Positions 1-8,859 of a DNA stretch of 22,264 nt are shown here, piece by piece. A program made the position numbers and the translations under genes. Source of the DNA: an uncultured Prochlorococcus sp. (GTDB lineage: Bacteria; Cyanobacteriota; Cyanobacteriia; PCC-6307; Cyanobiaceae); NCBI GenBank assembly GCA_902578845.1, contig CACHEM010000014.1, positions 1-22,264 of the forward strand, given 5' to 3'. The notes beneath the pieces are model-generated. The model was not told the DNA's origin. It saw only the letters and a program-made list of their open reading frames with translations, and did not search any database. The first letter of the stretch is position 1; each line of letters opens with the position of its first letter.

Positions 1-603
1 TACTCTATCAACCATTGCTGCGCTAGCCCTTAATTTTTCTGATCTAACAATCAAATGGACTTTGCTGCCATACTTTGTTAAATATGCTGCTTCTTCACAC
101 GCAGAGTCGCCTCCTCCTATAACAGCTAATTCTTCATCTCTAAATTGTGGGGTCGCTCCATCACATATTGCACAAGCACTTATACCTTTACTCCAGAATT
201 TATCTTCATTTATAACTCCTAATCTATTTGCACTTGCTCCAGTTGCAATGATAATTGAATTAGCTTTTATATTTCCATCTAGAGTGCTTAATTCAAACGG
301 ATGTGAATCAGTATTTATTGAGACAACATCACTTTCGTATAAATTAGTTCCCCATCTTTCTGCTTGAGCCTTCATTAGATCCATCAATTCAGGACCAAGT
401 ACTCCATCTGGGAAACCTGGATAATTTTCAACAAATGTTGTAGTCATTAATTGCCCGCCAGGAATTCCACCAGAATTAAATCCTGTTACAAGCAAAGGTT
501 GAAGATTTGCTCTTGCTGCATATATCGCAGCTGTATAACCTGCAGGTCCTGAACCTATAATTACAACATTTTCTACTTTAGAATTTCCTTGTTTATTTTC
601 CAT
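1..603 (-). CDS. trxB: Thioredoxin reductase (N-terminal 201 residues; cut by window edge)
   Basis: This FAD/NADPH flavoenzyme reduces thioredoxin in the cytoplasm. The translated part starts at an ATG (603) and runs off the left edge, so the C-terminal part is missing. Visible motifs are the FAD-binding GSGPAG at about residues 17-22, the GGQLM segment at about 49-53, the redox-active CAIC pair (Cys144 and Cys147) followed by Asp148-Gly149, and the NADPH-binding GGGDSA at about 163-168. The CxxC lies in the NADPH domain, as in bacterial low-molecular-weight thioredoxin reductases. I cannot see whether a thioredoxin domain is fused at the C terminus, as occurs in some bacteria. The next gene upstream on the same strand is a 74-aa unknown, 79 bases away. 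Family assignment is very secure; the stop is not visible. Confidence 0.96.
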   Translation of the reverse strand, partial: MENKQGNSKVENVVIIGSGPAGYTAAIYAARANLQPLLVTGFNSGGIPGGQLMTTTFVENYPGFPDGVLGPELMDLMKAQAERWGTNLYESDVVSINTDSHPFELSTLDGNIKANSIIIATGASANRLGVINEDKFWSKGISACAICDGATPQFRDEELAVIGGGDSACEEAAYLTKYGSKVHLIVRSEKLRASAAMVDRV

Positions 604-682
604 TTATTTGCTAATTTCACTACTTATAATAATAAATAAACCCAAATAATGAAGGTCGGATTTCACTCGATCTATTTATTAT

Positions 683-907
683 TTAATCGTTGACTTTATG
701 GTCTAATAATTTTTTTAATTCCTTTGGGAAGTTTAAAACGGAATCTTTTAAATTTTCGTTCTTTTCTCCAATATGTAATATCCATTCTCTAAATTCTTCT
801 GCGATTGCATAACTGTCTTCATATCTTTCTAGAGTGTCCATTGCAGAAATTCTGTTTGTAGCCCAACAGGTCGCAATGTCTATTCTTTTTCTAATGAAAT
901 TGTCCAT
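683..907 (-). CDS. Hypothetical protein, 74 aa
   Basis: I do not recognise this protein. It is a small, soluble, probably all-helical protein with an N-terminal basic patch (residues 5-8, IRKR), an acidic middle (around 27-38) and a lysine-rich C terminus. It has no signal peptide or membrane segment. The start is ATG at 907. It lies in the same direction as trxB, 79 bases upstream of it, so the two could be co-transcribed, but no promoter or terminator settles this. The codon use and amphipathic pattern look like a real gene. The opposite-strand reading frame that overlaps it (834-1037) looks like a shadow. Confidence 0.7.
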   Translation of the reverse strand: MDNFIRKRIDIATCWATNRISAMDTLERYEDSYAIAEEFREWILHIGEKNENLKDSVLNFPKELKKLLDHKVND

Positions 908-1061
908 TGAAAGTTATAATTACTATATAGATAAACATAAAAAGAGGTTTATGTATTGTCTAATAAGTTACAACTTCGTACTTCCAAACAATAATTTAAT
1001 CTTTATTTTATATTTGAGCCAATTCTTTAAGAAATAGTTAATTAAATATAAAGAATTAAGG

Positions 1062-1640
1062 TTAAACTGCCTCGCTATGATTTGCAAGTAGCCTTTCAAC
1101 TTCCTCAAAACCTTCTCTGGCTGAATTTATTGCAAGTTCCTCACTGATTTTTTCTTCTGATATTAATTTTGCAGATATTTTTTTTAAAAGAGTTCCTTTT
1201 TTTTCTCTTAGTGAATTAACAATTTCTTCTTCAATAATAGATTTTATTGCTTTAGAAATTATTTTTTTGTCATTTGCCTCCTCAAATGTGCCCTGGACTA
1301 ATTCCTGAATAAATAATCGATGCACCTCGCTACTCCTTAGAAAGCTTTCTGTGGCATTAATAATTCCTTCAACTAAAGCCTCATCAGGTTCAGAACCATT
1401 TTCTGCTAGCTTGAACTCCCAGTCTAAATGTCTTCTTTGCCAACCTGCTGAGTGGAGACTGGGCATGACTGTCTGTGAATAAGTATCAACTGACATTTCA
1501 TAAATCCTTTCTGCTAATTTCTCGCACCAGTCTTTACCATGTTTTTCTAGATTTTTCTGCATAGCTTGTCTGGGCACAGCATGTCCACCATGATGACTGT
1601 GACATACTCCATCAGGACATTCGATTGCTTTTATACTCAT
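1062..1640 (-). CDS. Hypothetical protein with Cys/His-rich N terminus, 192 aa
   Basis: The family is not recognised. The first 20 residues contain Cys8, Cys13, His14, His16, His17 and His20, an arrangement that could bind a metal ion; this is inference. Residues 30-110 are rich in Trp, Glu and Lys and look helical. The C-terminal third (about 120-190) is a long run of charged amphipathic helix with coiled-coil character. There is no signal peptide or membrane segment, so it is probably cytoplasmic. The start is ATG at 1640, and it is divergent from the pnt operon across a 126-base gap. It probably has its own promoter in that gap. It is likely a conserved picocyanobacterial protein of unknown role. 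Confidence 0.8.
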   Translation of the reverse strand: MSIKAIECPDGVCHSHHGGHAVPRQAMQKNLEKHGKDWCEKLAERIYEMSVDTYSQTVMPSLHSAGWQRRHLDWEFKLAENGSEPDEALVEGIINATESFLRSSEVHRLFIQELVQGTFEEANDKKIISKAIKSIIEEEIVNSLREKKGTLLKKISAKLISEEKISEELAINSAREGFEEVERLLANHSEAV

Positions 1641-1720
1641 TAGATTATTTGTACCTACATATCCTACTTAGCTATTTTTTATAAAAAAGAAAATATATTT
1701 TTAACAAAAATCCAAGACTT

Positions 1721-1748
1721 TTGACTTTCTTCAATTTATATTTAGTAT
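1721..1748 (+). promoter_or_regulatory. Candidate sigma-70 promoter of the pnt operon
   Basis: A TTGACT -35 box (1721-1726) and a TAGTAT -10 box (1743-1748) are separated by 16 bases, which puts the likely transcription start near 1755. The leader would be only about 12 bases before the TTG start of pntA at 1767, and no Shine-Dalgarno sequence is visible in it. This was found by inspection only. Confidence 0.5.
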
Positions 1749-1766
1749 GTTAAAAAAATAAATAAA

Positions 1767-2897
1767 TTGACAAAGATACTTATTCCTTCTGAAACAAGCT
1801 CTGGTGAAAGGAGAGTTTCAGCTACACCAGAAGCGGTTAAGAAATTAAAAAAACTAGGATGTGATGTTTATATTGAAAGTTCAGCGGGGAAATTATCAGG
1901 ATTTAGTGACTTATCATATGAAGAATCTGGCGGCACAATAATTAATGACATAAATCAAAACATTTGGGGTGAAGCGGACTTAATATTTTGTGTTCAAACT
2001 CCATCAGAGAATAAGTTAACCAAATTAAAGAAAGGCGCTATTCTTCTTGGTCTTCTTGACCCATATGGCAATAAGGAGCTTCTCAGGATTATCAATAGTA
2101 ATAAGATTTCAGCTTTATCACTAGAGTTGCTTCCGAGGATTAGTAGAGCTCAATCTTCTGATGTTCTTTCTTCACAGGCCAATATTGCCGGATACAAAGC
2201 AGTTCTTTTAGCTGCAAGTGAGTTGGATAGATATTTCCCAATGCTTATGACTGCAGCAGGCACAGTCCAGCCTGCCAAAGTAGTTGTTCTTGGTGGAGGC
2301 GTTGCTGGATTGCAGGCAGTTGCTACAGCAAAAAGACTTGGTGCAATAGTTTTTGTATCTGACATTAGACCAGCTGTTAAGGAACAAGTAGAGTCTCTAG
2401 GAGCAAGATTTATAGAACTTCCTGAAGTGGAAGAAAAACCAGGAGAGGCCGGAGGTTATGCAAAAGCTGTAACCCCCGAATTCCTCTCAAAACAGAAGGC
2501 TACCTTGACTAAGTATTTATCTGAAGCGGATGTGGCTATCTGTACTGCTCAAGTTTTGGGTAAAAAGGCTCCTGTTTTAATAGACTCTCTAATGATTGAG
2601 AAAATGAGACCTGGTGCTGTTGTGATAGATTTAGCAGTCTCGCAAGGAGGTAACTGCGAAGGAACAACATCAAATGAAACCATAGTCAAAAATGGTGTAA
2701 AGCTCATAGGTGCTGGTGAATTACCCTCTTCGGTTCCTTATGATGCAAGTTCACTTTATGCTAAGAACTTAACATCTTTGATTACACCATTTATAAAAGA
2801 TGGTGTAATTAAATTAGATAAAGAGGATGAACTCATTTCTGGATGTTTATTAAGCGATGAAGGAGTTGTTCTTCAAAATAAAGTTTTTGAAAATTGA
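1767..2897 (+). CDS. pntA: NAD(P) transhydrogenase subunit alpha, part 1 (NAD(H)-binding domain I)
   Basis: This is the peripheral NAD(H)-binding component of the proton-translocating transhydrogenase, which uses proton motive force to drive hydride transfer from NADH to NADP+ and supply NADPH. At 376 aa it matches the separate PntAA subunit seen in Rhodospirillum rubrum and cyanobacteria rather than the fused E. coli PntA. The nucleotide-binding glycine motif GGGVAG is at residues 176-181, preceded by the conserved PAKVVVL strand. The family's N-terminal pattern (IPSE, then ERRVSATPEAVKKL) is clear. The start is TTG at 1767: no ATG or GTG lies upstream in frame, because a stop codon (TAG at 1743) comes first. 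The membrane partner pntAB follows after 12 bases and pntB follows that. Confidence 0.95.
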   Translation: MTKILIPSETSSGERRVSATPEAVKKLKKLGCDVYIESSAGKLSGFSDLSYEESGGTIINDINQNIWGEADLIFCVQTPSENKLTKLKKGAILLGLLDPYGNKELLRIINSNKISALSLELLPRISRAQSSDVLSSQANIAGYKAVLLAASELDRYFPMLMTAAGTVQPAKVVVLGGGVAGLQAVATAKRLGAIVFVSDIRPAVKEQVESLGARFIELPEVEEKPGEAGGYAKAVTPEFLSKQKATLTKYLSEADVAICTAQVLGKKAPVLIDSLMIEKMRPGAVVIDLAVSQGGNCEGTTSNETIVKNGVKLIGAGELPSSVPYDASSLYAKNLTSLITPFIKDGVIKLDKEDELISGCLLSDEGVVLQNKVFEN

Positions 2898-2909
2898 GGT
2901 TTTAAAATT

Positions 2910-3203
2910 ATGTCTTTTATAAGTCTTCTTTGGGTTCTTTTACTTGGTAGTTTATTAGGCCTCGAGTTAATTGGGAAAGTTCCTCCTACCCTTCACACAC
3001 CTCTAATGAGTGGAGCAAATGCAATTTCAGGAATAACGATGCTTGCAGCCTTAACTTTAATTGTAAAAGCAGAAGGTAACTTACCACTTTTAATCATTGG
3101 TTCAGTTTCTCTTGGATTTGCTCTTTTCAACGTTGTAGGCGGTTTCTTTGTAACTGATCGAATGCTCGCGATGTTTAGTCGTAAACCATCAAATAAGAAG
3201 TAA
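2910..3203 (+). CDS. pntAB: NAD(P) transhydrogenase subunit alpha, part 2 (membrane segment)
   Basis: This small 97-aa membrane subunit equals the C-terminal transmembrane part of fused PntA. It carries three hydrophobic helices (about residues 3-20, 36-52 and 58-82) and the conserved PPTLHTPLMSGANAISGI segment at about 25-42. It forms part of the proton channel in domain II of the transhydrogenase together with PntB. The ATG start is 12 bases after the pntA stop, and pntB follows 8 bases after its own stop, so all three form one transcript. It ends in a basic tail (RKPSNKK), consistent with a cytoplasmic C terminus. Length and motif fit the family exactly. Confidence 0.95.
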   Translation: MSFISLLWVLLLGSLLGLELIGKVPPTLHTPLMSGANAISGITMLAALTLIVKAEGNLPLLIIGSVSLGFALFNVVGGFFVTDRMLAMFSRKPSNKK

Positions 3204-3211
3204 TTTTTAAC

Positions 3212-4651
3212 ATGAATCTACCTGTAATCATTAAATTCGTTATTGACCTTCTAGCAGTACTTTTACTTGCGTTGGGAATAAAAGGGTTGTCAAAAGTAAA
3301 GTCAGCAAGGGATGCCAATAGATTAGCTGCATTTGCAATGACGCTATCAGTAGTAGGATTACTTTCTTATTATTTAGGCACTTCTGGAATTGCTATTCAG
3401 TCTTGGATTTGGATAATAATTGGATCAATCTTAGGAAGTTTATTCGGAGCAATTCTTGCAAAAAAAGTACCTATGACCTCCATGCCTGAAACAGTGGCAT
3501 TGTTCAATGGTTGTGGAGGAATGTCATCACTTTTAGTGGCCTTAGGAGTAGCTATTTTTCCTATATCTAGTGGCCAAGAAAATTTTGATTTTTTTAAGTC
3601 ACTTATTAACGAAGTTTCAATATCTGTTTCTATATTTGTTGGTGCCATAACTTTCACAGGTTCAATTGTGGCGATGGCAAAGTTAAAGGGTTGGTTGTCA
3701 ACTCCAGGATGGACTCAGAGCAAAGTTAGACATTTTGTAAATATTGTTTTTGCAGTTGCTTCCTTGATAGCCTTTTTTGATTTGATAAACGGCAATACAA
3801 GTTCTATTTGGCTTTTAGTTATAGTTTCTTCTTTATTAGGTATTGGAGTTACTTTGCCAATTGGTGGAGCGGATATGCCAGTCGTTATATCTTTATTAAA
3901 TAGCTATTCAGGGATTGCAGCAGCAGCAGCAGGTTTCGTTGTCGATAGTCAGCTTTTGATAGTAGCAGGCGCAATGGTTGGAGCGGCAGGTCTAATACTT
4001 ACTCAAGTAATGTGCAAAGGTATGAATAGATCATTGGTCTCAGTTCTTTTTGGAGGATCTTTATCTGCACAAAGTACAGCCTCTTCTGGTTCAGGAGAAT
4101 ATACAAATATAACTTCTTGCAGTGTTGAAGAATGCGCATTGACTTTAGAGGCTGCCAACAAGGTAATTATTGTTCCTGGTTATGGTTTAGCAGTAGCTCA
4201 AGCTCAACATACTTTAAGGGAAGTGACAAAAAAACTAGAGCAAAATGGTATTGAAGTTGTTTACGCAATTCATCCTGTAGCAGGGAGGATGCCTGGACAT
4301 ATGAATGTACTTTTAGCAGAAGCAGATGTTCCTTACGAGCAACTTAAAGAGATGGAAGTTGTAAATCCTGATTTTCCAGCAACCGACGTTGTTTTAGTTT
4401 TAGGAGCAAATGATGTGGTTAATCCTCAAGCTAAAAATGATAGCTCTTCTCCTTTGTATGGCATGCCAGTTCTTGATGTGCAGGAAGCAAGAACGGTATT
4501 TGTAATTAAACGTGGTATGAGTGCAGGTTACTCCGGAATAAAAAATGATTTATTTGATCTGCCAAATACCTCAATGGTCTTTGGTGATGCAAAAAAGGTA
4601 CTGAATGATTTGATTGGAGAATTAAAGGATCTTGGAGTTGGGGAGAAATAA
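3212..4651 (+). CDS. pntB: NAD(P) transhydrogenase subunit beta
   Basis: This 479-aa inner or thylakoid membrane subunit carries the NADP(H)-binding domain III. Residues 1-270 hold a series of hydrophobic helices forming the channel, including the conserved MPETVALFNGCGG segment (about 91-103). Residues 315-479 form the NADP(H) site, with GYGLAVAQAQ at about 323-332, the IHPVAGRMPGHMNVLLAEA block at about 353-371, and GANDVVNP followed by SPLYGMPVLDV further on. All conserved blocks appear intact, and the length is close to that of E. coli PntB (462 aa). The ATG start lies 8 bases after pntAB. The next gene, a YheT-like hydrolase, begins inside the last codons of pntB. Confidence 0.97.
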   Translation: MNLPVIIKFVIDLLAVLLLALGIKGLSKVKSARDANRLAAFAMTLSVVGLLSYYLGTSGIAIQSWIWIIIGSILGSLFGAILAKKVPMTSMPETVALFNGCGGMSSLLVALGVAIFPISSGQENFDFFKSLINEVSISVSIFVGAITFTGSIVAMAKLKGWLSTPGWTQSKVRHFVNIVFAVASLIAFFDLINGNTSSIWLLVIVSSLLGIGVTLPIGGADMPVVISLLNSYSGIAAAAAGFVVDSQLLIVAGAMVGAAGLILTQVMCKGMNRSLVSVLFGGSLSAQSTASSGSGEYTNITSCSVEECALTLEAANKVIIVPGYGLAVAQAQHTLREVTKKLEQNGIEVVYAIHPVAGRMPGHMNVLLAEADVPYEQLKEMEVVNPDFPATDVVLVLGANDVVNPQAKNDSSSPLYGMPVLDVQEARTVFVIKRGMSAGYSGIKNDLFDLPNTSMVFGDAKKVLNDLIGELKDLGVGEK

Positions 4652-5720
4652 TAGTATATCTTTTAGTTTTTCAGATTACCTAAAAAATAAGCCATTTCGA
4701 GAAGTTTTACCTTGGATAGGTGGCGACTTACAAACTTTGAGAGATACTTTTGTTATTGATTTTGGGAAATCAATAACAAATAAAAAAATATTCTTTCCAA
4801 TTAATAAAATTCTTTCAAAAAAATTTGAATGTGATTATCTTTTAGGTTTTTTAGAATTACCTGAAAACTTAAAATCACTTAGGGGTTTTGTAATCGTTAC
4901 TCATGGTTTAGGGGGCTCAACTAAACGTTTTGGTTTAAGAAGAATATCTAGGAAATTAGCAAATAATGGTTTTGGAGTTCTTAAATTAAATCTAAGAGGA
5001 TCTGGATCAGCGAGATATTTAGCTAAAGGAAATTATTGCGCTAGATGCTCCAGTGATGTTATTTCAGCAATTAATTATTTTAAAAAATTGATTAATTTAG
5101 AGTTCAAAGATCTTATGAAAAGGAATAAAAATCTTCCAATTTACGGAGTTGGATTATCTTTAGGCGGAACAATTCTTTTAAATGCTTGCCTAGATTACGA
5201 TGAAAACAAAGGAGAAAAACTTTTAGATGGCCTTGCCTGCGTGAGTACCCCTTTAGATTTATCTTCATGCAGTCTCTGTATTGAAAAACCTAGAAATTCT
5301 ATCTACCAAAAATGGTTACTTCACCGCTTAAAAAATCAGTTATGGGAGGGACTTAATGATGAAGGCAAACTCCCTGATAATGAGAAATTAAGAATAAAAA
5401 TTAGAAATTTAAAAAGTATAAGAGAATTTGATCAGAAATTTACAGCTCCTAGTTGGGGATTTAATTCTTTAGAGGATTATTATATTAAGGCTTCTCCAAT
5501 ATTTAGAATCCAAAACTCAATAAAAAAATTACCTCCAATGCTTTTTATTCATGCCAAGGATGATCCCTGGGTTCCATATAAGGATACTTTGAATTTAAGA
5601 AAAGAATCTATTGATAAATTCACTATTTTTATAACTGAAAAAGGAGGTCATAATGGGTTTCATTCGATTAATGGATGCTGGTCAGACGAAGTCGTAAAGA
5701 ACTGGTTTATGAGTATCTAG
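4632..5720 (+). CDS. YheT-like alpha/beta hydrolase
   Basis: This is a predicted cytoplasmic serine esterase/acyltransferase-type alpha/beta hydrolase of the YheT/UPF0017 family; the substrate is unknown. An N-terminal PWIGGDLQTLRDTF block (about residues 27-40) matches the family's WLxxxHLQT signature. The oxyanion-hole segment is THGLGGS (about 90-96). The nucleophile elbow is GVGLSLGG, with Ser176. An acid is in HAKDDPWVP and the catalytic His is in GGHNGF near the C terminus. At 362 aa it has normal length. No ATG is available at the start. TTG at 4632 and TTG at 4638 are both possible, and an AAGGA at 4625-4629 fits 4638 better. Either way it overlaps pntB by up to 20 bases, suggesting translational coupling. 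It converges on the ferredoxin gene with a 14-base overlap of 3' ends. Confidence 0.85.
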   Translation: MELGRNNSISFSFSDYLKNKPFREVLPWIGGDLQTLRDTFVIDFGKSITNKKIFFPINKILSKKFECDYLLGFLELPENLKSLRGFVIVTHGLGGSTKRFGLRRISRKLANNGFGVLKLNLRGSGSARYLAKGNYCARCSSDVISAINYFKKLINLEFKDLMKRNKNLPIYGVGLSLGGTILLNACLDYDENKGEKLLDGLACVSTPLDLSSCSLCIEKPRNSIYQKWLLHRLKNQLWEGLNDEGKLPDNEKLRIKIRNLKSIREFDQKFTAPSWGFNSLEDYYIKASPIFRIQNSIKKLPPMLFIHAKDDPWVPYKDTLNLRKESIDKFTIFITEKGGHNGFHSINGCWSDEVVKNWFMSI

Positions 5721-6051
5721 GACTATTTAAAAATGGTGTTTTTTTGAAAATCCATTTTTCTATTGGCTTATCGTTAATAATATGAGAGGTAAAAATTTCA
5801 GAAATTTTTTCTGGAGAAACTTTCTCATACCAAATACCATCAGGCCAAATAAGAAGAATTGGGCCGTTCTTACATACCCTTAAACAGTCAGCTTTTGATC
5901 TTAATATTTGAACGTTTTTTGTAGAGGGATGATTCTCAAATTTTTTTAAAGTCTTTTTCAGACTTTCCCATGTTTTTTGACCTTCATTTCCTTTAAAGCA
6001 TTTCTGTTTTGTGGGTGTTGCGCATAGTAGAAGATGTTTTTTTACATTCAC
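5707..6051 (-). CDS. Thioredoxin-like [2Fe-2S] ferredoxin
   Basis: This is a 114-aa electron carrier with the thioredoxin-like [2Fe-2S] ferredoxin fold, related to the NuoE/HoxE C-terminal domain. The four expected cluster ligands are present: Cys10 and Cys18 (spacing C-x7-C) and Cys56 and Cys60 (C-x3-C in ADCLRVCKNGP). The GPILLIWPDGIWYEKV segment after the second pair is typical of the family. The ATG is at 6051, directly after the dxr stop (2-base gap), so it is the last gene of the polA-cysS-dxr run. The 3' end overlaps that of the convergent hydrolase gene. The redox partner is unknown. It is not a plant-type photosynthetic ferredoxin, because the C-x4-C-x2-C motif is absent. Confidence 0.88.
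   Translation of the reverse strand: MNVKKHLLLCATPTKQKCFKGNEGQKTWESLKKTLKKFENHPSTKNVQILRSKADCLRVCKNGPILLIWPDGIWYEKVSPEKISEIFTSHIINDKPIEKWIFKKTPFLNSPRYS
5729..5759 (+). terminator. Possible terminator after the pnt/hydrolase operon
   Basis: An 8-bp inverted repeat, AAAAATGG (5729-5736) and CCATTTTT (5752-5759), has a 15-base loop and a T-rich 3' arm that could stop the pnt operon just after the hydrolase stop. The arms are very AT-rich, and the site lies inside the C-terminal coding part of the convergent ferredoxin gene, so it is a weak call. Confidence 0.3.
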
Positions 6052-6053
6052 TT

Positions 6054-7283
6054 TTATCCAATACTTACGTATTTTTTCCCTTTTTTAATTTCTTGCTCAA
6101 CAAAAAGTCTGGCCCAATTATCTACTTCAAGAATATCCTCCAATTCAGGACTCAAATTCAAATTCTCCATATGTGATTCACAAGCTTTACTTATAAATGT
6201 TGGAATTTCTTGAAAAGAAATTTTTTCTTTAAGGAATTGTTCAACAGCCATTTCATTAGCAGCATTTAAGACTGCAGGCATAGTCCCAGAAGATTTTCCA
6301 GCCGCATATGCAAGTCCCATGCATGGATATTTAAACTCGTCTGGCTCTTTAAAAGTTAATTTCCCAATTTCACTTAGGTTTAATCTTTTCCAATTTGTTT
6401 TAAATCTTTCAGGCCAACTCATCGCATATAAAATGGGTAGTTTCATATCTGGCCAACCTAATTGAGCTAATACTGAAGAATCATCCATCTCAATCATTGA
6501 ATGAATAATACTTTGAGGGTGGATAACTATTTCGATATTTTCGTAAGAGGTCCCAAATAAATAATGAGCTTCTATAACTTCTAATCCTTTATTCATAAGA
6601 GTTGCAGAATCTACAGTTATTTTTTTTCCCATATCCCAATTAGGATGTGAAGTCGCATCTTCCACTGTGACATGCTTTAAATCCTCAACGGCCCAATCTC
6701 TGAAAGCACCACCAGAAGCTGTTAAATGTATGGCTTTTAGACCCTTAGGTATCTCTCCTGTTGAAAAGTCTGCATTTTCATAATTAGGTAATCCTTGTAA
6801 ACATTGAAAGATAGCAGAGTGTTCTGAATCAGCAGGTAAAAGCCTACTATTATTTTTCTTTAACGCAGGAATAACAATTGGTCCTGCCGCAATTAAAGTT
6901 TCTTTGTTAGCAAGTGCAATATTTTTCCCCGCATTAATTGCTGACATTGTTGGAATTAAGCCTGCACAGCCTACTATCCCTGTTACCACAGTATCTGCCT
7001 TTCCCCATGCTGCAACTGTGTTAATCCCCTGCTTCCCACCTAATACCAAGGGCGCATCATCCAAATTTAAGTTATTAATATTATCTTTTAAATCTTCTAT
7101 AAGACTTTCATCCTCAATTGCAACTACCTCTGGTTTATGAGTTTTAACTTGTTCAGTTAATAAATTAATATTTCTTCCTGCAGAAAAAGCTACGGCTTTA
7201 AACTTATCAGGCTGCTCACTAGCTATTTCGAGAGTTTGAGTCCCTATTGAACCAGTAGAACCGAGCACAGTAATGTATTTCAA
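6054..7283 (-). CDS. dxr: 1-deoxy-D-xylulose 5-phosphate reductoisomerase
   Basis: This enzyme (IspC) catalyses the NADPH-dependent second step of the methylerythritol phosphate pathway, which supplies isoprenoids for carotenoids, the chlorophyll phytol tail and quinones. The NADPH-binding GSTGSIG is at residues 8-14 and NKETLIAAG at about 126-134. The divalent metal ligands are Asp152 and Glu154 (in DSEHSA) and Glu235 (in [11 protein letters not shown]). The ASGGAFRDW loop is at about 189-197 and HPNWDMG at about 213-219. At 409 aa it has normal length (398 in E. coli). It starts with ATG at 7283, 82 bases after cysS, and is followed almost immediately by a [2Fe-2S] ferredoxin gene. All catalytic residues are present. 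Confidence 0.97.
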   Translation of the reverse strand: MKYITVLGSTGSIGTQTLEIASEQPDKFKAVAFSAGRNINLLTEQVKTHKPEVVAIEDESLIEDLKDNINNLNLDDAPLVLGGKQGINTVAAWGKADTVVTGIVGCAGLIPTMSAINAGKNIALANKETLIAAGPIVIPALKKNNSRLLPADSEHSAIFQCLQGLPNYENADFSTGEIPKGLKAIHLTASGGAFRDWAVEDLKHVTVEDATSHPNWDMGKKITVDSATLMNKGLEVIEAHYLFGTSYENIEIVIHPQSIIHSMIEMDDSSVLAQLGWPDMKLPILYAMSWPERFKTNWKRLNLSEIGKLTFKEPDEFKYPCMGLAYAAGKSSGTMPAVLNAANEMAVEQFLKEKISFQEIPTFISKACESHMENLNLSPELEDILEVDNWARLFVEQEIKKGKKYVSIG

Positions 7284-7365
7284 TTTTCTCTGATATTTCT
7301 AATATTTTCCCATTTAAAGGTGTATTTAAAAAACAAAAATTTCAAATTGGTTTTTTTCTTAAAAT

Positions 7366-8835
7366 TTAGACCCTTATCCATCTTGTTATTTCCTTTGATT
7401 GATCAATAAGTTCAATACCTTTTTCTTTTAACAAATTCCTGATTTCATCTGCCTTCGTATAATTCTTTTCCATTTTTGCTTTCAATCTTTCATCAATAAG
7501 CGATGATATTTCGTCTTCTTTTATTTTACTTTCTTTTACTAAAACCTCTTTTTTAAGACCAAGTACCTCGGTCAACTTTTCAAGAGTTTTAAAATTCTCA
7601 AGTAGAAAGAATTTTTCATTTAGGTCTATTTTAAAATTTTCAACCCTTTGAAATTGGTTTAAAAAGTTTTTTAATGGTTTCGCTAAATCGTAAATAATTG
7701 CAATAGCACCTGCTGTATTAAGGTCATTTCCAAGAGCCTCAGAAAATTTAAGCTTTTTTTGAGATAATTCAAAACTTACTTTCTCTTTATATTCTTCTTC
7801 GAGAGATTCATTTTTTTCAATAGATCTAAAAGCACCTTTTGTAAGGTCCATAAAAGAAAGAGCTACATTTATGTTTTTCCAAGCTTCTGAAGCACTCCTT
7901 AAAGCTTCTTCAGTAAAATCGAGTGGTTTTCTATAATTCACAGTCATAACAAAATATCGCAAAGTCATAGGGCTTATACCTGACTTAATTAGCTCTCTGA
8001 TAGTTTTAAAATTTTTAAGGGATTTACTCATCTTTTGTCCATTTACATTAACCATCCCATTGTGTAACCAATAGTTTGCTAGCTTTTTGCCATTTGCTGC
8101 TTCTGATTGGGCGATTTCATTCTCATGATGAGGAAAAATCAAATCAGAACCACCTAAATGGATATCAATAGTATCTCCTAATTCATCTTTAACCATCGCC
8201 GAACATTCAATATGCCATCCTGGTCTACCTTTACCCCATGGCGAATCAAAAAATGGTTCATCATCTTTGGATTTTTTCCATAGTGCAAAATCTTGCGGAT
8301 TTAGTTTTTTACTATTTTCCTCATTAGCCATTCTTCCTTGCTGATTGATATTTTGTTCTTGTATATTTTGATTACTTAGCTTTCCATAATTTTTATTTTT
8401 AAAAACAGAATAATAAACATCTCCATCTCTAGAGTATGCATAACCTTTGTCCTGGAGGATTGTTATGAAGGAGCAGATATTGCATATATGATTAGTTGCT
8501 CTTGGCATGCTATCCGGTCGCATTATCCCTAAAGAATCCATATCTTTATGAAATTCAATAATATTCTTTTCAGATACTTCCTTCATTGAACTGCTTTCTT
8601 CTTTCGCTCTTTTTAAGATCTTGTCATCAATATCTGTAAAATTTTGAACATACTTCACTTTGAAATCACTGTAAATTAAAAATCTTCTCAATACATCCCA
8701 AGCGATATAACTTCTAGCATGACCAAGATGACATAAATCATAAACAGTTACCCCACAACAATAAATTTTTACTACATCATCAATAGGCTTAAAAACCTCA
8801 ACTTTTTTGCTTAAAGTATTAAAAAGTTTGATCAT
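7366..8835 (-). CDS. cysS: Cysteinyl-tRNA synthetase
   Basis: This class I aminoacyl-tRNA synthetase charges tRNA-Cys. The HIGH-type signature is HLGH at residues 36-39. Zinc and substrate ligands include Cys27 (in YCCGVTVYD), Cys211 (in WHIECSAM) and the PHHENE cluster at about 235-240. The KMSKS loop is at 268-272, and the C-terminal helical anticodon-binding region follows. The length of 489 aa is typical. An insertion rich in Asn and Gln (about 155-178) is the only variable-looking stretch. The start is ATG at 8835, 24 bases after polA, and it is followed by dxr, so co-transcription with both is likely. No defect is seen. Confidence 0.97.
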   Translation of the reverse strand: MIKLFNTLSKKVEVFKPIDDVVKIYCCGVTVYDLCHLGHARSYIAWDVLRRFLIYSDFKVKYVQNFTDIDDKILKRAKEESSSMKEVSEKNIIEFHKDMDSLGIMRPDSMPRATNHICNICSFITILQDKGYAYSRDGDVYYSVFKNKNYGKLSNQNIQEQNINQQGRMANEENSKKLNPQDFALWKKSKDDEPFFDSPWGKGRPGWHIECSAMVKDELGDTIDIHLGGSDLIFPHHENEIAQSEAANGKKLANYWLHNGMVNVNGQKMSKSLKNFKTIRELIKSGISPMTLRYFVMTVNYRKPLDFTEEALRSASEAWKNINVALSFMDLTKGAFRSIEKNESLEEEYKEKVSFELSQKKLKFSEALGNDLNTAGAIAIIYDLAKPLKNFLNQFQRVENFKIDLNEKFFLLENFKTLEKLTEVLGLKKEVLVKESKIKEDEISSLIDERLKAKMEKNYTKADEIRNLLKEKGIELIDQSKEITRWIRV

Positions 8836-8859
8836 CTTAAAATAAGTATTTCATAAGGT

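Noticed and set aside
834..1037. Plus-strand 67-aa open frame opposite the 74-aa gene
   Set aside because: It overlaps the better-looking minus-strand gene, its translation turns into low-complexity hydrophobic and Asn-rich sequence, and it has no start signal.
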